Source: Phragmites australis (lineage: Eukaryota > Streptophyta > Magnoliopsida > Poales > Poaceae). From it: a stretch of 64,000 bases of DNA. The number at the start of each line of letters is the position of its first letter. The first letter of the stretch is position 1. The translations under genes and the position numbers were made by a program. Positions 43,945-56,799 of this stretch are shown piece by piece. Location of the stretch: contig NC_084927.1 in the NCBI RefSeq assembly GCF_958298935.1, positions 38,568,501-38,632,500 of the forward strand, given 5' to 3'. The notes below the pieces were generated by a model, which saw only the letters and a list, made by a program, of their open reading frames with translations, was not told the DNA's origin and did no database searches.

Positions 43945-45205
43945 TTGCTACACTGGGCGATCAAGGCAATTGACAAACTTCATCGCGCTTTCTTATGGAA
44001 GGGAAAGAGGTAAATGGAGGGCATTGTTTAATCACCTGGTGGAAGGTATGTCTCCCACACAATCTTGGAGGCCTTGGCATTCATGATCTTACTTCTTTGA
44101 GCTGAGCTTTACGTATGAGATGGTTGTGGTTGCAAAAAACGTAACCGAATAGGCCGTGGGCCGTATTCAAGTTGTCGTTGCACCCCAATGTTCATACCTT
44201 GTTTGCTATCTTGGTGATAACCACTGTTAGGGATGGGAGTAACACTATGGCCTGGACTGATAGATGGGTGGATGGGAAGGCGATTTGTGACTTGGCCCCA
44301 ACCTATCGGCTCTTGTGCTCAAACGGATCAAGAATCGACGCACGGTGCTGGAGGCTTTGATTGACTTATGCTGAGTCTTTGACATTCAGGGTTCTCCTTT
44401 GGTGGCTACCCTCTTTGAGTATCTTGACGTTTGGGATTTGATCTCTAACATCACTCTACTGCCGGGTGTCCAAGATGTGCATCAATGACGGCATTTAGAA
44501 TCCGGCCAATACTCAACTAGGTCAACATATGTTGCTTATTTTCAGGGTGCTACTCGTTTTGCACCTTGTAAACACATATGGAAGTCATGAGTTCCAACCC
44601 GCTCCAAATTTTTCTGATAGCTTGTGGTGCACAATAGATGTTGGACATCAGATTGTTTGGTGCGAAGGGGACTACCACATCCAACGAGCTGCCCTCTTTG
44701 TGATCAGCTGGGTGAAACAATTCAACATCTCCTAACGGATTGTATCTTTGCTAGACAGATCTTGTTCTCCCTATTTAGGCAGTTCAGCATGCTTGATATT
44801 ACTCTGCGGACTGACAACATATTTTGTAATTGGTGGATGCAAGCAAGCGCTAGGATTATGAAACCAATGCGAAAAGGATTAAATTCATTGGTGATTTTGG
44901 ATGCGGGTTGATTTGGAAGCATCACAACAATTATGTTTTTAATGGTGCGGCTCTAAGCGTGCACGCCATCCTCCAGGAGGCGGGTGAGGAGGCCCAAATG
45001 TGGACTGACACTGGAGCAAAGGGGTTGGCGCTACCGCAAACCGGTTGTAGTATTATGTCAATTTCTTAGGGATCATTTTATTCTTGTGTCGAAGGCACAC
45101 TCATTCATGTAATACCGGGAGTGTTTTGTGGGTGCATGTGTGGCTTGTATGACTATTTTTTTTTCCTCTCTTAATGTAATGATGCATATCTCTCCTGCGT
45201 GAAGC
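43945..45205 (+). mobile_element. LINE fragment, 3' end of ORF2
   Basis: The plus strand encodes broken pieces of the post-RT region of grass L1 LINEs: AIKAIDKLHRAFLWKG, HNLGGLGIHDL, LRMRWLWLQK, NTMAWTDRWVDGKAICDLAP, and the zinc-binding RRGLPHPTSCPLCDQ with ETIQHLLTDC. Stops and frame changes are frequent. It ends in TCTCTTAATGTAATGATGC and TCTCCTGCGT, the usual LINE 3' end, without a clear poly(A). It belongs to a different copy from the LINE at 28.6-34.3 kb. Confidence 0.8.
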
Positions 45206-46766
45206 AATTTTGCATGTCTAATCCCACCACTGACTCCATCCTAATAAGCTCCCACTCCCAGTCTCAATTGCTGTCAAACTTTTGCATAATTTGGAACTCG
45301 ATCGGTTCTTACAGTAACTGCCTAGAAGAGTTTGTATCACACCCCTGCTGCAAGAGCTGCTGGCGGCTGCTGTTGAGGTTTGTATCACACCAAATATGCA
45401 CCCAAGAGGATTCGAATGGATCATAACAAGACTGCTACCGCCATCCACAGGGCACCATTGTTCGCATCTCATGAATAGACTCAGCTCGACAGCTTTGCCG
45501 CAGAAAGTCCCATCAGTCCTGATACAGAATGTAGATAGTGAGGAAGGTCAATTATCTTCCAAAATAAATAATAACGGCTAAACAAAGTAAATTTGAAGGA
45601 AGACCAAGCTAGAGGCAGGTGTGGAAATTCCCTTTTTTTTCGTGAGTGCACAAACCAAACAACCAATTCTGAACTATAATTCCGTAACAGCTAAATCCAG
45701 ATAAATCCTTGAAGAATGAAGCTGTAAAAGTATGATATTTTCTCTTTTTTTTTTCCGAATTTCACTTTTGCATTGTCCGACAAAGGATTAATAATACCAA
45801 ATTATGAACCATCTCAACAATATGATAATGGATCAACAAGTGCAATGTCATCTAAGATTGTTGTGCCCTTAACCTAAATATCAAACCAAAACTGAAGGAA
45901 AGGAGGGGAAGGGAAAAAAAACAAATAAATCTGATGGTAGCAAGCAAAATATGGCATGCTCATCTGACTTTAGTGGTGAGAGGTCTTACTTCACATCATC
46001 TCATCAGTACTCGCATCCAGACAGGATTGCATCGGTTTATCTGTTCTGCAGAATCACCAAGAAAAGAGTATGGCACTCATGTAATTTCCAGTCTGGCAGT
46101 CTGCCCCATGCTGTACTCTTTTTCCCATGCCTCAAACAGCATAAATGGCTTGCTAGATGCTATCGTCCATATATCTCGAATCAAAATGTTTGCCATGTTT
46201 CTGCAGTACCCCTTTTATGCCTAGCAACCAGCTTAGATAACCTCCTATCATGAACAACTTACAAAAGGGTTGAATGTATTCGCCTTCATACATTATCAGC
46301 TCCATTGTGTTCAAATATTTCCTATATTTCAAATGCGGAAGCAATCTCAAGTCAGGTGTTGAATATGTAAGGTAATTCTGTCTCAGAATCAGATTGACCA
46401 CACACAATTACCCTATCTCAGGAGAGCACTTCACACGGGAAAGACAAAATAGAGTTTCGCATGGCATCTGTAACTTTCAATTTCTTGACGCATAACATAC
46501 TAGGGCATACTGTGGTTTGTTGGACTTTTAGCTTAATTGTCTTCTCTCCAATTCAATAAAAATTCTTGGATATCCATTTCCCAATAATCTGATGAGAACT
46601 GAATGAGAAAGGAGCCATAGTTATCATACATGAAACCTTTTTAAAAAGGAAAAAAATGCTGCGGTTTACTGCACAGGGCAAGGCTATAAAGGACGCTAAG
46701 ATAAAACAAAGTTAAAAACAATAAATATCAAACCATTAGAAATTGGAGCTGGTGAGTTACTATCAT
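45206..46766. other. Intergenic; no gene recognised
   Basis: Several open frames near 100 codons (45934-46224, 45951-46253 on plus; 46153-46407 on minus) overlap one another and match no family known to me. The stretch could include remote 3' sequence of the minus-strand PHD gene, but nothing proves it. Confidence 0.4.
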
Positions 46767-47663
46767 CTACAAAACACCAATACGTCACTGATCGAGCGTA
46801 TCCGCATCGGATATGGTATCCGATACAGATACAGTATCCGATACAGATACGGCTAGGATACGTATCTGTCGCATATCGGGAAAATAAGAAATAAAAATAA
46901 AAATCAGATACATCTCCGATACGCGCATCCGAAGTGCCGTCGCCATGTTGGGAGAGGAGGAGACGGAGGCGGCGGAGGGGCGAGAGGAGGCGGTGGCAGG
47001 GATGAGGGGACAGAGGAGGTGATGGGCCGATGGGGGCGAGGAGGCGGCGGGCCGACGGGGGCGAGGAGGCGGAGGCGGCGGCGGGGGCGAGGAGGAGGCG
47101 GGCCGGTGGGGGCGAGGAGGCGGCGGGACGGCGAGGGCAAGGAGGCGGGAGGCGGTGGCGGGGCAGGGGGAGGAGGAGGCAACGGGGCGGCGGGGGAGAG
47201 GAGGCGGCGGGCCGGCGGGGGCAAGGAGGCGGAAGGCGGTGGCGGGGCGAGGGGGAGGAGGAGGCGGCGGGGGAGAAGAGGCGTTGGGTCGACAAGGGCA
47301 AGGAGGCAGAGACGGGGACGTGGGCGACAAGGAGGCGGAGGCGGGGGCGAGTGGAGGAGGCGATGGCGTCTGGGTGATGACTGATGAGGAGCCCCGGGGG
47401 GTGGGGGTTATTTAGGGTTAGGTAGATGGGCTAGATATCTATATGGGTTGAATAGCAGTCCAATACATCTAACCCTTTATTTTTTCTTTTCGTTTTTTCT
47501 TATTAAACAAGTGATGCATTTTCTGCTATTATTATATGCACCATATTAATTATTTTTTTTAAAATCAAACGTATCCACGTATCGGGGTTTTTAGAAAAAT
47601 GGCGTATCCACGTATCCGTATCGGCCCGATACCGATACGCGTATCAGTATCGGTGCTGCCTAG
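46767..47663. mobile_element. hAT-type element carrying a GC-rich minisatellite
   Basis: Flanked by a perfect 8 bp duplication ACTATCAT (46759-46766 and 47664-47671). The left end CTACAAAACACCAATAC matches the right end read inward, CTAGGCAGCACCGATAC, at most positions. Subterminal zones hold repeated GTATCCGATAC and CGTATCCACGTATC motifs. The middle (about 46960-47380) is a G-rich minisatellite. No transposase is visible. Confidence 0.75.
46960..47380. repeat. GC-rich minisatellite, degenerate units of about 20-40 bp
   Basis: Recurrent GGCGAGGAGGCGGCGGGCC-like units make one strand almost pure G/purine with C spacers. All three frames on each strand stay open, giving Pro/Ser/Ala-rich (minus) or Gly/Arg-rich (plus) frames of 100-200 codons that are products of composition, not genes. 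Confidence 0.85.
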
Positions 47664-47671
47664 ACTATCAT

Positions 47672-48812
47672 CATGCTGTCACTATGGCTGTCTGACAGGC
47701 TAGTCATTTCAATTGGTTTGAGCTTCATTACTTAGAACTTTGTTAAAACTAAAGGCGTTATCTTAGATGACACATATACCTTTTTTACTAAGGTTTAATT
47801 TATAGCTTGGTTAATAAGTTATGTTGGGCATCAAATGTCCTCCCCAATGCATTGAATTCTATATCTTGAACATTGGGGCATATATCAAACACAGATGCAT
47901 ATTCAAGTAATGAATAAAAAAAGGTCCAAAAAGGAAGAAGAAAGATGGATTAGCTATGCTGACATGGTTGAATGGTATTTTGATAACCTAGAGATAGTTA
48001 AGCAAACAATATGCCAAAAAGAAATAAAAATAGCATACATGTCTACTGCTTCCATTACCATTTATACATATATATAGTCAGTAAGAGTAAGAACGCATGC
48101 AAAAAGGACCTGATTGAACGTACAATCCTGACTCGGAGTAAAAGGGTTTACTGGGGAGGGTACATATCTAGTGCAATCCTGACCTTTTGTTTCGGCCTTT
48201 TACATATCAAATCAACTAGAAAGATGCTCAGAAATATTGTGGAAGTAGCCCTCAATGTGATCTACCAACCAATATGATTCAAGTTCAAACTAAATTCGTG
48301 CTTAAAAGGTAAAACAGAAGGAATGTGGAGAAAGGGTTACACTGCAACCCAGACGCACTGCCAAAAATTCCAAGAAACAAAAACACTGTAGGCATCTGAC
48401 AAATAAATGGAATACTAAAAGTTGCAAACGCTTTGCAAATACCTGGGAAGAGTTGTCTGCACACATCAGTGAGCTTCTGTACAATTTTGCAGTTACAAAT
48501 TGAGTTGAGCAGTAAATGGGAAGACAAGATTGGCCAACACAAAGCAACAGGTAGCAATGGAGTGCAACAGACCAGAAATTTAACACGTAAGAATATCACA
48601 CTTCCCCAACAGCTAACTGCAGAACATAATACACGAATAAGTCATCATTATATCGTACATCTTTCGCAAAAATTGAGGACAAGATAAAAGAATGACATGC
48701 TTGCAGCTACAAATTTGTAAGATTTGACCAGTGATCTCTAAAATTGGAAACGGACTTTATGCACATGCAAACCTCACACGAGTTACCAGTAAATCAAGAC
48801 AATTGAAATGGA
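47672..48812. other. Spacer / possible 3' UTR of the PHD gene
   Basis: No coding region is supported. The part just below 48812 is likely 3' UTR of the minus-strand gene. An open minus frame at 48285-48599 has no recognisable domain. Confidence 0.45.
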
Positions 48813-51800
48813 CTACACGCATGTGCAGAGCTCACACAGGTATACAAGTAAATAGGTATAGTGGAAATGGATATGCATTTGCAACCATCTAACCATAATG
48901 TTATAGGAAAACATTAGTCCTTTTCTTGAGTGATCAAAGAAAAGCTTAAAATCTCTGGACCAAACCTTAGTAGACTGAAACCATGCTGCCGAACCACATT
49001 CATGTTTCAGTGTTCTGAATGGACCACTCACTGAAACCTCAGCTTTAAACTCTGTCCCGGACAAGTCAAGGTCTTGGAGTTCAAGATGCTCGCTTGCTTT
49101 CCCATTAGGCATAAACTTAGCATTAGGTGATCCAGAAACATCATTTACATCCTTTTCCTCACCTGCATAGTTTCAAACGTTTGAGTATTATAAGCACACA
49201 AATAAATGGAAGGCATACATGGTACAAAAAATGTCCAAACTCATAAACCAGAAGGCACAAATGTAGCCACTGGTAAGCAGGCAGATAATTAACCTGGTTT
49301 TGTAGCCATAATTACATCCAATCTCTTTGTTAGTAAGGACGTTCCAGGAAACAACATCAAGTTTACATTATGGAGTTGTTTCCTTTCATCGTCTTCAATA
49401 GGTTTGAAACCGAATCCTGACACCCATGTAGTAACCAACTCTGGGATGGCAGAAAGGACCAACATCTTAACATGAAATGATCTCAGCATCTGTATTAGAG
49501 GAAAGGGGAAAAATCACATGGTGAAATGTAGATATTATTATATCAACAACATAAAAAAAGAATGTTGACTCAGTAAGAATTTTTTGGATTTCACTATAAA
49601 ATTAGCAAAGAATGGACCCAGCAAGTATTTAGATGGAGGAAGGAAGTTATCATGGTAGACAATCATGAGAAGTCCATAACTTATTTCGGTACAGTTGTAA
49701 AGTTTTGTCTGTTTTCCTATTCCAATGTACCTTTTCAATGATGTTCATTAGTCTTCGGCACATCCCTTGACGTCGACAGTCTACAGAAGTAGCAATAAAA
49801 GGCAGCTCGGCTGCTTTGGTTCCATGTATCCTGCATGAGAAAGAAATAGAGAATTCTTTAATATAATACTCGAGGAAAATGGAAGAAACAATTGCCATGC
49901 TTACTATTATTTCCTGACATAAAACTTTCAAGTATTTGTAAATTTTCTGATAGCTAACATTCATGAGCTCAAAATTTGCACTTTGTTAGTTGTAAAATAT
50001 ATCTTAAACCGACAGAAGCCATCAAAGCAGTCAATGACAAGCAAGTGGATAGAGATAACAAGCATCAAATTCAGTTAAAGAATACTTCAGACAGAAAAGA
50101 AAATCCAATGTCTAACAAAGACTTGATCAACAAAAGGAATTACCTGATAGAAGCTACACATAAAATCTCATCACCTTTCTCCAGGGTTAAGGTATAGAAT
50201 CCCTGATAATCTAAGCGAGTAAAGTTTGATCTGACGAGAAGTGCTCCATGTTAGTAAACTTCAAAATTGCTCAGTAAAATTATCGATACAGATTCAAGGT
50301 TCCTCTGTAATATCAAGAATTGACCCTATATCAATTGAAGTGCATTGAGAAGAAAAATATAATAAAACCAGCTACATTATTTAACTGAACATCTCAAAGC
50401 CTGTCTCTGTAGTTTAGCATACCAGCAATTTTGTCAGTTCAATTTTCCAGTATAACATGAAGAAATTAATCACCAATTCCCCATAGTATAAGTGTTCATG
50501 CTAACAGTGATATACACAACATTAGTGTGTGATATCTTAGCCTTGTACTTCCCCATATTGCGCAAGAAAATTTTATAAACTGAAAAAGATGTAATGAAGA
50601 TATGGGGAAAAAATTACAAGGGAAGGAGAAGGAAACTTACCCCTTATTGTACAAAACATGAGGTATCATGTCCACACCAGTTCTAGGATCCACCATACGA
50701 ATGAAACATTCCTCCAATAGAGTAAGAGCCACTGCTAGTTTCGTATTACACTCTGTCAAACGGGCAATCCTCCGAAGAGAATGTAACTTCTGCCCATCAC
50801 TGTTGCACCTCAATATGGACCATGAAAGCCCATTGTCGAGGATATTATCTATTCCCACATGATTGTGCAGTCCTATGAATATCTGTTAGCAACAAGGGCA
50901 GAAAAATGCTTTAATAGGAAAGAAAATGAAGAGTAGGAAACAAAAATATTTGAAACCAAGAACTGCAGTATGTTAAGTGCGCAAAAAAGGTGCTAAATAA
51001 TATGGATATTTCCAGTGTTCCATGAGAGGTTGATTACTTTTATCCTACACGGCCATAAAAATTGGCATTTGAGTTTTGAGGATTCAGAAAACAAGATATC
51101 CAAGAGGTTAATCAAATTCTAATATCCAGGTTGGTTTGATTCTTGTGAACCACATAATATAGATGTACTAGTGTCAGTCAGTCCTCGGTACTAATACACC
51201 AACCTAAGCATTCAAATATATGAATCCATTGTGTCAATGACAAAGAATGAGAGCTAAAACGTAACTACAATTTCAACGGGTATGATAAATTACAAGTTGG
51301 ATATATTGACTAAAGCATCTTGCACAATTCACCATCATCTCGACAGAAAAATAAATAAATATTACCTCCTTACAATCTCCCCCACAAAACCATGTGTCCG
51401 ATCTTTTGCCCTCAAAAGTTAGCTTCTCTTGCTCAACGCAAGTGTCATGGTCTGCCAGTGAAAACAAAAGCATATCAAATCGAATTAAGGATAAGCATTG
51501 GAAGATTTCATATGTAATGCACAATGAAGAATTGAAAATTGGTTAAGTTAAACAAGACAAGAAATTATCCTATGGCTTTTCTTCTCAGGCCTTGGGAGGG
51601 CTTCAGCTTCACCTCAAAGCAGCCAGAAGCTTAAGCACTAGCCAACAGAGCACAGCTAGAGGGGCTCAGCCCCTTTTACACTGAGAACTGAGAAGTTGAA
51701 TCCCCTCTAAAGCAGCTTCTGTGATAGCTGAGAAATCAATTTCTGGAAGGAGATATTTTCACCAAATAGTGCCTTACTTAGATCAACGCAGGCAAATGAA

Positions 51801-54800
51801 AATCGTTCCATAAAACAATGTGATGATTAATGAAGTTAAGCAACAAGTTAACATAAACTGGCAAACTACCCATCCAACTCTCAGGCTCTCAGCTACTGCA
51901 CCACAAAGCACTATATAAGGATAGCAGTATAGAGGAAATGGTGCAAATGACAAGACAAGGCGAGGGATAATAAAATTTTACATGCATCTCCGCACTGTAA
52001 ACATTTGAAGATAGCCGAGAATGTTGAAACCTCCTTTTCGCTAATGGATCCCCCACAGATCTGACAAGTGCAGTTATGGCAGTACCAACTACCTTCTGGA
52101 AGCTCCTGCATTTGTAAAGGAAGAAGCACAAATAACAAATTAGGAAACAACTTCACATATTGATTAAGTGTTACTCCTATAGATACACAATTTTTGGAAC
52201 AAAACATTGCAACATTAAGGGACAGCAACCTTTGAATCGAAACATATCTCTAATCAGTGTACACATAATGGTACCAACAGGAAGCTAGATACCTTAGCAG
52301 ACAAGCAAGCTTGATGATATGTTGATGGGCAATTGTCACAGCAAAGTAATTCACCACCATCTCCACAGAAACCACAGGTATCATCATTTTCATCTATTGC
52401 CTCAACTTTTCTACCACATGAATTGCTTCTCCTGCTCATAAATTCAGCAGACCAAGCCTCAACCTGGCACAAAGTGTATGACTTTCCGGACTGTAGAAAG
52501 AGGCCCAAGGATGACTTTGGCAGACTGCAACCAGCATGAGCCTTGAAGTCAGATACAGATAAGGTTTTTGTGCAGCAATTGCAAATAATGCCTTCCCAGG
52601 TAAGCCGCCCATCCTTTACAACTTTATTGCTCTTCGGATCACGGTACTGTATAACATCTTTTACAGTAAGAAAGCCAGTGGCAATCAACCAGCAGATAAC
52701 AGTTTTTCGGGCCAAACTTATTCTCTTCCCACCCAATAGGTTTGTGCCTGCTTTTCCAGTTGTTCTTAAAAGTAGCTTGTTACCTCTCTTTTGGCATTTA
52801 AGCTTCTTGAACTTCTTTGCATCTGAAAAGCCCGCAACAAATTTATGGCAGGAGACAAGATCCTTGTTTTTCACTATAGCTGTGATCAAAAGGTCGTCAT
52901 CATTGATCCGCAGCTCACGGGGTCTTTTCTTCACATATTTCTCCCAACCTTTAAGTTTCCTTTTAGCAGTGACTGTCTTGCAGGTTTGTGACTCACAGGT
53001 TTGATCAGTTTCCAGAACAGCAGCATTGCATTCATGGGATGATTCAACAGGAACAATATTGTATGTTGGACCATTTTGTATACCCTTTGAGAATTGTCCA
53101 TGGGATGACAGCAACTTTTCTTGGACCTTGTCAGTAGGGCAGGACACGGTGGCATCTGACTCCCTTCCAGTACAGTGGGTTTCTGAGAACACAGTGCATT
53201 CTCTAAGTTCTTCAATCCTCCTCTCACTCTGTAATGTACTCAGTTGCTTGCACTCTGAATGCACAAACATGTCACAGTTGTTGCTTTGGTCATTTCCATC
53301 TAGCTTTTCTGATTTCCATTCAGCTTTCAAATAACTTTTCAGTGTGCCAACACCTGAGCACATACCATGTTCTTCAGAGTTATTAATGTTTGCTGCGTCA
53401 GACATGTCCGCGGTTGCTACATAGGCCTCATGGTCAAACACATTTCCCGTAGAAGGTTGCACAAAGCTTTGAGAACACAGCCCCTCTAGTCCATTTGCAT
53501 CAATATCAAATATCCTTTTGGACTTCTTCCTTACCATCTTTACAGAACTATCGACAACCTTTGCTTGAGCATAAATTTGCCTTGTATCATCACCTTCATA
53601 AACTTGATTTTCTGTTTGGTCACTTGCGTCACAATTCAGACTCTTGGTGCAGCAAAGCTTTGAGTTCATATCCCTATTGTTGATGTCTTCCGCATCATGG
53701 CAGCTCTGTAAAGCCTGCTGCCCATGGTAGCTCTCAGTTGCTAGTGTGCTGCAGTCAGAGTCTGTGATCACTGGAGTAGATTGAATCATTCGGCTGGCCA
53801 ACAGATCACCGGCTTTGTGCATGCTCTTACTTTCTGATGACAGATCCGTGATGTCATCAAGAACAAAGGTTGAACTGTCGACAGCTCTAAGAGTTTTACG
53901 TTGCTGCAGAGCGGTGATTTTCCTACTGATGAACACAACAGCTATGAAAGGGTCCAAAATCTCCCAGCGCTGAAGCAGCGTGAGTGCATTTTGCTGGTTC
54001 ACAAGCATCTTATCAATGTAGGCCATTGTATCTGTTAGGTCCTTCCAAAATGCATCAACATCTGACCACTCCTTTGGATACCTTCCCCTTTCTGAATCTG
54101 CGGAAGCTTCATACAATTTCTTGCCACAAAATTTCCAAGCCTGAGTTAGTGAGGTATGAACCGCTTCCCTGTTTGGTGCTGTGAAATAGGATGCCATCTT
54201 AGCCCTGTCATTCCTTTTTCGTGGCTTGATAGTCCATCCAGCATCCTTGAAAAGGCGATGTGCGTGTGCTTCCAGCTGGTCAGGAAGATCCCTGCCTAAT
54301 GTCTTCTTGGAAACGACAGCTGCCGAGCCGGAGTGTTGGTTGCTGCATCCATGAACTTCAACATCATCCATCGAACTAATGTTTGCGCCAGGCGTACCAT
54401 TCTGGCAAATGGCCTCAAGTTCGGCAAACTGACCAGGGCTGAACCAATATTGGGCTTGCTGAGGTACCGTTGCAGTATCATGAGCTGCTTTGCTATAAAG
54501 TGGGTATTGTTCTACTCCTCTATGAGATATATCCGCTGTACTTGTACATAGGAGATGGGTAGCGTCAACCATCTGCCCTTGGTCATAAGTTAAGCACGTG
54601 TTACTCGGGAATTGCTGCTGATCGCTGAGCCATTGATGCAGAAAGGGATCAGAAAGAGTGCCACTTTGGAATTCTGAAATCCCCGCTAGTGCTTCTATGT
54701 AGGAAGGCATGGGATCATCAACGGCGCTAGTGCTGCTGCTGCCACCCAACACAACCGTGTTGCACATTCCAGCTCTGACGTCTTGAGGTGCTTCTTGCGT

Positions 54801-55370
54801 GTGCACGTCCAAAATGTTGTCAACAAGATCTGGACTGAAAAATTGCTGTTGGTGGTCACAGAGCCCGACCAGATCGGTTGCACACTTAGCACAAGCCTGC
54901 CAGTAACCAATGAATCCCTGCATCGCAGCATCCAGCTGGGCAGATGCCCCATTTTGTGCAGCATGAGAATGTGCATGCTCCTCGACCTGGAGATCCACCT
55001 TGGGGTCCATCTGATGAGGCCCATTTGGCTGACTATGACAATGCGTGTGCTCTTGATCCATGCTGAGGTCCACTTGAGGCTGTGGCGCAGCAGGGATACC
55101 AGCAGGCTGCTGTGGTGCATCGAAGCGAGCAGAGGAAAACATGGACGTCTCCGCCACCTTGAGCTGCCTGGTGTTGTCCATGAATCCGAGGTCCATTTCG
55201 CCGGGCAGATGGGCCTCACAGAAGACCTCCTTGAATACTTGAAGCTCCATGAGCGATCTGTCGAAGGTGCTGTCATCCTCCATTCCCGTGATGTCCTCTC
55301 CGAAGATGAACCTCATGGCGTCGTCCTCCTTGAACCCCAGCATCTGGTCCGCGTTCCCTCCCCCGGTCAT
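48813..55370 (-). CDS. PHD-finger GNAT protein, IDM1/ROS4-like putative histone acetyltransferase
   Basis: Eight exons on the minus strand join in frame: 55370-52293, 52105-51982, 51451-51366, 50882-50641, 50230-50144, 49830-49731, 49489-49294, 49162-48813, giving 1420 residues. A long variable N-terminal half is followed by a nuclear basic region ([14 protein letters not shown]), a TPL-binding-type domain ([18 protein letters not shown]), a PHD finger ([16 protein letters not shown], about 998-1039), a second PHD-like module (CQICGG to WFCGGDC) and a GNAT fold with acetyl-CoA loop RRQGMC (about 1225-1230). This order is that of Arabidopsis IDM1/ROS4, which acetylates H3 and helps prevent promoter hypermethylation. 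All introns are GT-AG. Uncertain points: the start (the open frame continues 91 codons upstream of the only ATG), and the last about 20 residues, which may be read-through of a further intron. Confidence 0.88.
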
Positions 55371-55646
55371 GTCCTCGCCGAAGATGTAAGAGCTAGGGAC
55401 GGCAACGGGGAGCGTTTGGAGGGTGGCAGCAGAAGGGGCAACGTCAGCAGCAGATCCAAGGGGTGCCTGAAATCCGGGTGGCAGGCAGCAGAATTGGGTG
55501 GGATGGAGGGGCGGAGCAGCTGAATTCCAAGCACAAGCGGCGGGATTCGGGAGAGAAGAGGGGGTGGAGCGGAGCGGAGCAAATCTGTGGCGAGGGGCGG
55601 TGAGGAGCAGCGAGATCCGAGGCTTCCCGCGGCGTGGCTCCACTAA

Positions 55647-55655
55647 CTAGGGTTT
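55647..55655 (-). promoter_or_regulatory. Telo-box AAACCCTAG upstream of the PHD gene
   Basis: AAACCCTAG on the minus strand, about 280 bases before the first ATG. Telo-boxes near plant transcription starts are typical of housekeeping and chromatin genes. The same bases after a pyrimidine-rich run could also act as a splice acceptor for an upstream leader exon. Confidence 0.5.
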
Positions 55656-55729
55656 GAAGGGAGGGGAGGTGGGCGTGGACTCGATGGCAGTGAAGCTCTG
55701 CCGAGTCTTAGGGGAGGGCGCGGGGAGAG

Positions 55730-55811
55730 GAGATGAGATGAGATGAGATGCACTCGTCTGCCTCAACGGAGGAGAGCAGCCAGCAAGCCAGCTCTCTCTC
55801 TCTCTCTCCAA
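55730..55811. repeat. (GATGA)n and (CT)n tracts in the PHD gene promoter
   Basis: Four GATGA units at about 55731-55750 and a CT run at about 55793-55808. Confidence 0.8.
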
Positions 55812-55849
55812 GCTTTCAAATATGGCACAGTATCGTGTGGATAGTGATT

Positions 55850-56160
55850 AAAAATCTCAAAAAAGTTTGGTTGGGCGATATTTTTGTTGAAATGTTATTT
55901 TTTTAGTTTCTGGTTTTTATTTCTAGCTGTTGATTTTTTAATAATTTTTTAGCATTTATCATACTAAAAATTAGAAAAACTCGTCTCAACTAGCTTATCA
56001 GCTTTTAATTTATTTTCTAACCAGACAGTTTTTTTAACTTTTTAAAAATTAGGTTTTCAACTTTTTAAAAACCAGCTTAACAATTGGTATGTTTAGTTCG
56101 GCTTCTGGTTTCCGAAAAATTAAAACCAAAATAAGCCAACCAAACACACAGCCTTAGTAT
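55850..56160. mobile_element. MITE-like inverted-repeat sequence
   Basis: AGTTTGGTTGGGCG near the left edge is partly matched by the complement of AGCCAACCAAACACAC near the right edge, and the interior repeats CTAAAAATTAG- and TTTTTAAAA-type palindromes. No convincing target duplication was found, so the limits are rough. Confidence 0.35.
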
Positions 56161-56799
56161 TTTCAACTCGAACAAACCCTAAATAAAACTTTTATAGTAA
56201 GTAGTAAGAAATAACAGGGAGTATCTTCCTTTTTAATTTCTGAGAACACATGGTTAGGTTAGGTGCGTATGGAAGTCAACAAATAAATCCTAGTAGTAAT
56301 TGTAGGAAAAGAGAGGCCCGCCCAATATGTAGTGTAGCTAGGACCGGCCTAATGAACTAGAGCAGGCCCAAATGCTACCATGCCAAGCCCAGAGTAATCC
56401 TCTAGGACCGGCTGGCCCATACATACTCTCTATCTTCTCTGTTGAGTGGGCCTGCTGATACATACTGCAGTGTTCGACTGTACATGTATGACCAAGGTAA
56501 ACATGCATGCGTACTGACCTGCTATTATTTATATATATTGAACGCCGACAAAGCAAGTGCAGCGACAGCATTATATATACTCCATTCACGCAGTAGCTAC
56601 CTATATGGAGTATATATTATTGTGCGCGTGGTCCAACTCCAACAGCAGGAAGCGGTTAAGTGCGGATCTCCACCAATTCCCGAGTAGTGGCCGACGGTTA
56701 TCCTTCTTCTTCAGAATTGCATACTTAAAAGTCAATACTAACGGCAAAAGGCAAAAGAGGAATTGATGGAGTGTTAGGTGTGTGTATATATATATATTA
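56161..56799. other. Intergenic; no gene seen
   Basis: Only short frames are present. A (TA)n run (56783-56797) directly abuts the Stowaway element. Confidence 0.5.

Noticed and set aside
46696..47330. Pro/Ser/Ala-rich frames of up to 201 codons on the minus strand.
   Set aside because: Created by the G-rich minisatellite; every frame is open and the block lies inside a hAT-type element.
55371..55643. Starting the IDM1-like CDS at 55643.
   Set aside because: That codon is GTG, not ATG. I annotated from the first ATG (55370) but flagged the upstream open frame as a finding.
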